A stretch of DNA of 40,974 bases from Heliobacteriaceae bacterium (GTDB taxonomy: Bacteria; Cyanobacteriota; Vampirovibrionia; Gastranaerophilales; Gastranaerophilaceae), in contig JAISCP010000149.1 of assembly GCA_031265495.1 (NCBI GenBank), positions 1 through 40,974 on the forward strand, in the 5' to 3' direction. A program made the translations under genes and the position numbers. The notes beneath the pieces are model-generated. The model worked only from the letters and a program-made list of their open reading frames with translations. It did not search any database and had not been told where the DNA came from. Positions 37,109 through 40,974 of this stretch are shown here, piece after piece (the first letter of the stretch is position 1; each line of letters starts with the position of its first letter).

Positions 37109-37187
37109 ACCTTCCTTTACCTTTTAAATTGTAATCCTACTCTCTTGAATTCATTTCATCATGGACATACAAAGAAGTCAACAGGGA
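37099..37187 (-). repeat. Duplicated gene-junction unit, copy B
   Basis: Counterpart of 36162-36250, here leading into the intact secreted-protein gene. It has a four-base insertion that gives the better SD AAGGAAGG. Confidence 0.75.
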
Positions 37188-37313
37188 GTATGTTTGCAGG
37201 CGCGCTGCCATATCACGCTCCAAAAATTCGCATTTACCCTGAACTTTAGATAATTTTCTGCCGAAATTGCTGTAATTAGTTTTTATTTCATCCGGGTAAT
37301 AAAATTAACGAAT
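37137..37313 (-). pseudogene. Truncated relative of the 54-aa protein
   Basis: An open frame without a convincing start: FYYPDEIKTNYSNFGRKL, then KVQGKCEFLERDMAARL and QTYSLLTSLYVHDEMNSRE with TAG at 37137. The end matches the 54-residue protein at 36201-36365. An ATG at 37211 with GGAG upstream could give 24 residues. Probably a 5'-truncated copy near the prophage border. Confidence 0.4.
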
Positions 37314-37380
37314 TTTTTGGCAAAACAAAAAAATGTGAGAAAAATGTGAGAAATTTTGAAAAAGAGGATAGCTGCAAAGT

Positions 37381-37418
37381 AATACAGTTCCCGAAAAGTC
37401 AATCCGGAACTGTATTTT
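37381..37418. terminator. Inverted repeat just past the tRNA-Asp 3' end
   Basis: AATACAGTTCC (37381-37391) and GGAACTGTATT (37406-37416) are perfect 11-bp arms around a 14-base loop, two to five bases from the tRNA CCA end. On the + strand TTTT follows; on the minus strand no T-run does. It may end tRNA transcription or belong to an attachment core. Confidence 0.4.
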
Positions 37419-37420
37419 AA

Positions 37421-37498
37421 TGGCGGGGCTGACGGGGCTCGAACCCGCGACCTCATGCGTGACAGGCATGCACTCTAACCAAACTGAGCTACAACCCC
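37421..37498 (-). tRNA. tRNA-Asp (GTC)
   Basis: A complete 78-base cloverleaf on the minus strand. Acceptor GGGGTTG pairs with CAGCCCC, the D arm contains AGCTCAGTTTGGTTAGAG, the anticodon loop is CTGTCAC with anticodon GTC, and the T arm is CGGGTTCGAGCCCCG. Discriminator G73 and an encoded CCA are present; G73 suits Asp. Prophage-like genes begin on its 3' side, so it is a plausible integration target. Confidence 0.95.
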
Positions 37499-37520
37499 AT
37501 ATTATTTAATTTTCATTTTT

Positions 37521-37603
37521 TTGCTCAGTTTAGTTAGAATATGAAAACAGTGCGGTTTCGCCGCCTCGATAGGGCCAAACTGAACTGCAGCCCCATATTG
37601 CTT
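37521..37603. repeat. tRNA-like fragments next to tRNA-Asp
   Basis: On the minus strand 37575-37599 repeats the tRNA 5' part with flank (25 bases, three changes against 37479-37503), giving GGGGCTGCAGTTCAGTTTGG but then no cloverleaf. On the + strand GCTCAGTTTAGTTAGAAT (37523-37540) resembles a tRNA D arm. Both look like recombination scars or decayed tRNAs. Confidence 0.5.
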
Positions 37604-37776
37604 ATTAACGCCTTCCAGCAAGTCTTATCATAACCCGCTGAAAAAAAAAATGCAATAACCGGCAATCTTTTTTGAAAGATTCCTTTTCATATATATGAGA
37701 ACGAATTCGCGAACAGCGAACTATCTTTTAAATGTATAAGAATGGGAACAGACAGCAACAGCCGGTAAAGAAAATT

Positions 37777-39495
37777 CTAGGAGTATAACGGAGCAAGCTT
37801 CGCGCATTGCTGCGGAATACAGCCTTCTTCTATTGTTGCGTAAACCCGGTAATCAATTACGCTAAAACAATTATCTACACTTTCAATTTGCTGTAATTCC
37901 GAATCATTAATATTTCCGCTTTCAATCATATCGGCAATTTTTTCAAACCGTTCAACGTGCTCTCTGAATCTGTCCGTTGCATAATCTTTAGCCTGCCAAG
38001 TTGTTATCAGGAACGGCCAGTCAGAACTTTGCAATAAAAGATTTTCGCGCGCCAGCTGATTTAAGGCGCGGTGCAGGAGCTTGTCCTGAGGAATTTCAGG
38101 GTACTTATCCGCAATATGGCTCATGCGTTTTTCGCAGGCATGAATAACAGGCCACATCCATTCGGTTAAGTGGTTTTGCCATACGTAGAAATGTCCGCCT
38201 TGTCCCCAAGAGCTTTCAGGAATTTGAATTGCTTCTGTAGGAGGGTGAGCGGTAATGTATTCACCTGCGGTCATTCGTTCGACTTCCGGCAGGTAATTGT
38301 TGAATTTTCTTATAACCTGTTTAATAAATTCAATACCCTCAAACCACCAGTGTCCGAATAATTCCGTATCAAACGAAACCATAACCAGTCCTTCTTTGCC
38401 TTTTGCAATTTTGTAATCGTTGAGAAGATGGTAAATCATAGTTGTATAGTGGTCGGAGTTTTCATTAATTTTATTTAGGGCAAGAACCGGGTCATAAAGC
38501 ATTTTATCACCCAAATCGGTTGAAGGGGAAGTTATTCTCCAGTAGTGCATACCGGATTTATCGTCTTTTTTGTGGAATTCTCTAAAGCATCCGTCGCCCG
38601 GGTATCCGTCTGCAGCTGACCAGACCTGATAACCTGCCCGGTCATTTCTTCCCATAACGGCAACCTGCGCGTCCGGCAGCCAGTAAGCCGAATATGTATC
38701 GTAACCGGTAGCGGCGCGTTCAGGCAGCGGAATGTATTCAATATTTCCGTAAACCCCGATTACGCGGCGGTTTCCTATTGAATTCCCGCCTTCAATCACG
38801 TGGGATTCAGTGAAAAAGTATTCAATATCGTTATTTTGAAGTGTTACTTCAATTGCGGGGCGCCATTTTTTCTGTCCGTCCGCACCAACGTATTCGTAAC
38901 CCTGTCTGTAAGCGCATTCTGGAAGCCAGGCTCCTCTTGCTTTTTTGCCGAAAAGCCTCTTAGTTGTGTCCGAACCTGTTTTGAATTGCGCATTCAAATT
39001 TGCGTCAGTTGCCAGCAGCGGCGAAAACCCGTGAGTTGCACCGGAAGTTGTAATTTCAATACAGCCTAAATCCTGATATTTTTTAAAGTTTCCTATTAAA
39101 TCTTTATTATACTTATTTACAAAGGAATCTTTGATATGATTAAACCAGTCAAAGTAATATTTAGCAAGATATTTCAAGTGCTGTGAATGAGCGACTTTCG
39201 GGTCGGGGTATTTTTCCAAATCTTGGGAAACCTGTTCAATTCTTGAGTCAACATACTTAATAAAACCTTCTTTTAAATATTCGTCATTAAGCTGTTCGGC
39301 AAGTACGGGGGTTATGCCGACAGTCAATTTTGCTTTAATACCTTCCTCGTAAAGTTCGGAAACAGCATTCAACAAAGGAATGTAAGTTTCCGCCATACAT
39401 TCGTACAAATTTTCTTCTCCGAAAGGCCACATACCGGCTTTTCTGTAATAGGGGAGGTGGCTGTGTAACATAAATACAAATTGTCCTGCTACCAT
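37777..39495 (-). CDS. GH57 1,4-alpha-glucan branching-type enzyme (DUF1957 family)
   Basis: A 572-residue cytoplasmic enzyme. The N-terminal GH57 start GQFVFMLHSHLPYYRKAG carries H11 and H13. The catalytic nucleophile is E193 in GAWLPECAYR, and the acid/base D376 in VSFDTELFGHWWFEG. The C-terminal helical region (WMWPVIHACEKRM, LARENLLLQSSDWPFLI) is typical of GH57 branching enzymes. It should introduce alpha-1,6 branches into glycogen. ATG at 39495 has AGGAG upstream. This is a chromosomal housekeeping gene, and GH57 rather than GH13 chemistry is a hint to the host lineage. Confidence 0.9.
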   Translation of the reverse strand: MVAGQFVFMLHSHLPYYRKAGMWPFGEENLYECMAETYIPLLNAVSELYEEGIKAKLTVGITPVLAEQLNDEYLKEGFIKYVDSRIEQVSQDLEKYPDPKVAHSQHLKYLAKYYFDWFNHIKDSFVNKYNKDLIGNFKKYQDLGCIEITTSGATHGFSPLLATDANLNAQFKTGSDTTKRLFGKKARGAWLPECAYRQGYEYVGADGQKKWRPAIEVTLQNNDIEYFFTESHVIEGGNSIGNRRVIGVYGNIEYIPLPERAATGYDTYSAYWLPDAQVAVMGRNDRAGYQVWSAADGYPGDGCFREFHKKDDKSGMHYWRITSPSTDLGDKMLYDPVLALNKINENSDHYTTMIYHLLNDYKIAKGKEGLVMVSFDTELFGHWWFEGIEFIKQVIRKFNNYLPEVERMTAGEYITAHPPTEAIQIPESSWGQGGHFYVWQNHLTEWMWPVIHACEKRMSHIADKYPEIPQDKLLHRALNQLARENLLLQSSDWPFLITTWQAKDYATDRFREHVERFEKIADMIESGNINDSELQQIESVDNCFSVIDYRVYATIEEGCIPQQCAKLAPLYS

Positions 39496-39640
39496 TTTTA
39501 TTTCTCCTTCGTATACTATAACCGCTTATACATATAATATTTATAGCACAAAAGGCTAAAAATATATAATCCTTTAGAATTAATTCATAAGAATAATTTA
39601 CAAAACTTAACATTTGACAAATGAACGAGCTTTGAAAACA

Positions 39641-39668
39641 CTTGCAATCAAAAATTTTTCAGATAGAA
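39641..39668 (+). promoter_or_regulatory. Candidate rpsT promoter
   Basis: TTGCAA (about 39641-39646), 16-base spacer and TAGAAT (about 39663-39668), roughly 90 bases before the rpsT start. An alternative TTGACA lies at about 39614. Confidence 0.4.
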
Positions 39669-39708
39669 TAGTAGGTATCCTCAATGTAAGCGGAGTCATT
39701 AACCGCAC

Positions 39709-39734
39709 TGCATGGCGGGAACCCCCCGTGCAGG
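39709..39734 (+). promoter_or_regulatory. GC-rich hairpin in the rpsT leader
   Basis: CTGCATGGCGGG and CCCCCCGTGCAG pair over about ten positions with a tiny AA-centred loop, 27 bases before the rpsT ATG. No T-run follows, so it is not a plain terminator. S20 is known to control its own synthesis in other bacteria, and this structure is a candidate site for such control. Confidence 0.45.
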
Positions 39735-39760
39735 AAGCAAACAAGAAAGGTACCGAAATT

Positions 39761-40030
39761 ATGGCAAATATTAAGTCTGCGAAAAAAAGAATATTAACCG
39801 CAGAAAAAAGCAGAGTCCGAAATGTTGCGTGGAAGTCTTCCATAAAAACAGCAGTTAAAAAAGTTTTGGAATTTGCGGTTTCCGGTGACAAAGAAGCTTT
39901 AGATACCGCTGTTTCCAAAGTTTACCGGCTCTGCGACAAAGCTGTGGGAAAAGGGATTTTACACAAAAATACTGCAGCCAGAAAAAAATCAAGATTAACA
40001 ATTGCAGTTAATAAACTGGTTAGTAAATAA
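39761..40030 (+). CDS. rpsT: 30S ribosomal protein S20
   Basis: The ATG at 39761 follows AAGAAAGGTACC and gives 89 residues, the normal length; an upstream-extended frame from 39614 is rejected. The start ANIKSAKKRILTAEKSRVRN, the centre SSIKTAVKKVLEFAVSGDK and the end LHKNTAARKKSRLTIAVNKL are the standard S20 landmarks. S20 binds 16S rRNA early in 30S assembly. It is preceded by a long leader with a hairpin and is divergent from the GH57 gene. Confidence 0.96.
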   Translation: MANIKSAKKRILTAEKSRVRNVAWKSSIKTAVKKVLEFAVSGDKEALDTAVSKVYRLCDKAVGKGILHKNTAARKKSRLTIAVNKLVSK

Positions 40031-40180
40031 GCTTGAAGGGTTGAAAATACCGGTTTGTCTTTAATCCCCCGTCTCCGGTTTAGAAATTCAAGTGAGGCGG
40101 CGTAAATTGTAATGTTAATATTTGTATCGTTTATTCCGGTTTTTATTGTCTCATACTTGATTATTTAGTATAATATTAAT

Positions 40181-40618
40181 ATGGTTCTGTTATCGTGTAT
40201 AGTGGTGTGTATATTGTCGGTCTATTTTAGGCTGTTTAGGAAAAGGTATTTAGTTCATAAGGAAATTTTGAATACCGCCTTTAGCGCTGCTCTGGATTTT
40301 CGCCGAATGGGGAAATTTGCGGTTGAAGAACACATGCAGAGCAAACTTCCGTATTTGATGAAAGAACAAATCACAGAATTGCATAAATATACTATCCTCC
40401 CTGCACGGGAAATAAAATCTTATATACACAAACATCAAAACGCGGATAAACAGAAAATTATTCAATGGGCAAAAGACAGATTTTCATGGCTTTCGGAAGA
40501 AAATATTGACCGGCTGTACAGGAAGTCTTTCAAGGCCGTGCCTGATAAAACGGAAGCTGAAAGTTATAATTTACGCGATTTGCTTGTAAGAATGAATTAT
40601 TCGGGAAATCTTATTTGA
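40181..40618 (+). CDS. Hypothetical membrane-anchored protein
   Basis: A 145-residue protein. The N-terminal segment VLLSCIVVCILSVYFRLF is one membrane helix, followed by a basic stop-transfer (RKRYLVHK) and a soluble helical domain (DFRRMGKFAVEEHMQSKLPY, KIIQWAKDRFSWLSEENIDRLYRKS). The start has no strong SD, but TATAATATTAAT upstream may be a -10 box close to the ATG. It lies 150 bases after rpsT. Family unknown to me. Confidence 0.6.
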   Translation: MVLLSCIVVCILSVYFRLFRKRYLVHKEILNTAFSAALDFRRMGKFAVEEHMQSKLPYLMKEQITELHKYTILPAREIKSYIHKHQNADKQKIIQWAKDRFSWLSEENIDRLYRKSFKAVPDKTEAESYNLRDLLVRMNYSGNLI

Positions 40619-40768
40619 TAACGAGTCCCTTTTCGTACAATTCTGCCATTACCAGCGGGAGTGCGGCAATCCGGAAAACATGTATATGTCAAATAATTAG
40701 GGCGTGTTGACGATAAAATCCATTTTTGTTACCCTTGACAACCGTTACGTCATACGCAACAACCTCCG

Positions 40769-40894
40769 CGTCATCCTGAACTTGTTTCCACAACTGTCCC
40801 GTTAAAATTTTCAAGTGGATAAAGCGTCATTCCGGGCTTGGAATCTATCAATTTGAATTAAACTGATAGACCCTGAATCAAGTTCAGGGTGACG
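40769..40894. repeat. Dispersed palindromic repeat region
   Basis: CGTCATCCTGAACTTG (40769-40784) and CAAGTTCAGGGTGACG (40879-40894) are inverted arms with one mismatch; inside them TCTATCAATTT (40844-40854) and AAACTGATAGA (40860-40870) form a second pair. The GTCATCCTGAACTTG unit is, from memory, a common intergenic repeat in many bacterial genomes. No gene is visible from 40619 to 40926. Confidence 0.6.
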
Positions 40895-40926
40895 TGGAGA
40901 TTGTTGAATGTTTTTTACTAATAATT

Positions 40927-40974
40927 ATGAGTATGAGAGATTACGGACGAAAACGCCGGAAAAACCCGAACCAA
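40927..40974 (+). CDS. Possible start of a gene cut by the window end
   Basis: ATG at 40927 (or 40933) opens a frame of 16 basic residues (MRDYGRKRRKNPNQ) to the window edge. No SD is visible. Too short to judge. Confidence 0.25.
   Translation, partial: MSMRDYGRKRRKNPNQ

Noticed and set aside
39607-39918. 103-codon minus frame over rpsT
   Set aside because: Antisense shadow of a certain ribosomal protein gene.
40611-40683. Short minus frame ending LPLVMAELYEKGLVIK
   Set aside because: It looks protein-like but is only about 24 codons, has no start, and is closed by a stop upstream; too little to call.
1-40974. CRISPR arrays, rRNA genes and insertion sequences
   Set aside because: No regularly spaced direct repeats, no rRNA sequence and no intact transposase with terminal inverted repeats were seen.

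Overview
The window looks like a chromosome segment of a gut-type, moderately AT-rich bacterium carrying a large block of prophage-derived DNA (about 1-37,400) next to a short stretch of host chromosome (about 37,420-40,974). The host part has a tRNA-Asp, a GH57 glycogen-branching-type enzyme, rpsT and an unknown membrane gene. A GH57 branching enzyme, the AT bias and the SD form AGAAAGGA fit the Cyanobacteriota/Melainabacteria side of the tree (Gastranaerophilales-like). That is inference; there is no rRNA here to prove it.

Element 1 (1 to about 12,250, + strand) is a defective prophage. It opens with the end of a MuB/TniB-like ATPase and a winged-helix gene, then a decayed ParB-like gene and an XRE repressor with a candidate operator. 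Tail genes follow: terminator, tube, assembly chaperone, DUF2460, DUF2163, NlpC/P60 and tip protein J. Terminase, portal, capsid and tape measure are absent. Between the NlpC/P60 gene and J lies an accessory cassette: a WG-repeat lipoprotein, an M15-like peptidase, a tape-measure-C-terminus-like protein, a truncated copy of the J start, an inverted membrane-protein gene, and a second protein joining a polymorphic-toxin-like domain to the same C-terminal segment. Two effector-like heads therefore share one duplicated tail segment; in the first copy head and tail are separated by a single in-frame TAG.

The strip 12,270-15,860 is accessory: a minus-strand operon of four tiny overlapping genes, two tandem higBA toxin-antitoxin modules with near-consensus promoters (the second higB needs a -1 shift at a perfect A_AAA_AAG site), then a polysaccharide deacetylase-like gene and a hexapeptide acyltransferase that probably alter the cell surface.

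Element 2 (34,716 down to 15,925, - strand) has a near-complete siphovirus structural set: small and large terminase, connectors, tail terminator, tube, G/GT chaperones made by -1 frameshifting, tape measure, three tail-tip genes, J, then portal, scaffold and HK97-type capsid, then fibres. The portal-scaffold-capsid block sits after J, not after the terminase, which is unusual. The gap between its NlpC/P60 gene and J also holds opposite-strand cargo (TRL-like, ankyrin, ORF6N), so the same position is a cargo site in both elements. From 34.8 to 37.4 kb come small membrane or secreted genes, a striking palindrome cluster and a duplicated 85-bp gene-junction unit, ending at the 3' end of tRNA-Asp. 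No integrase, replication gene or endolysin was recognised, so exact prophage ends cannot be set.
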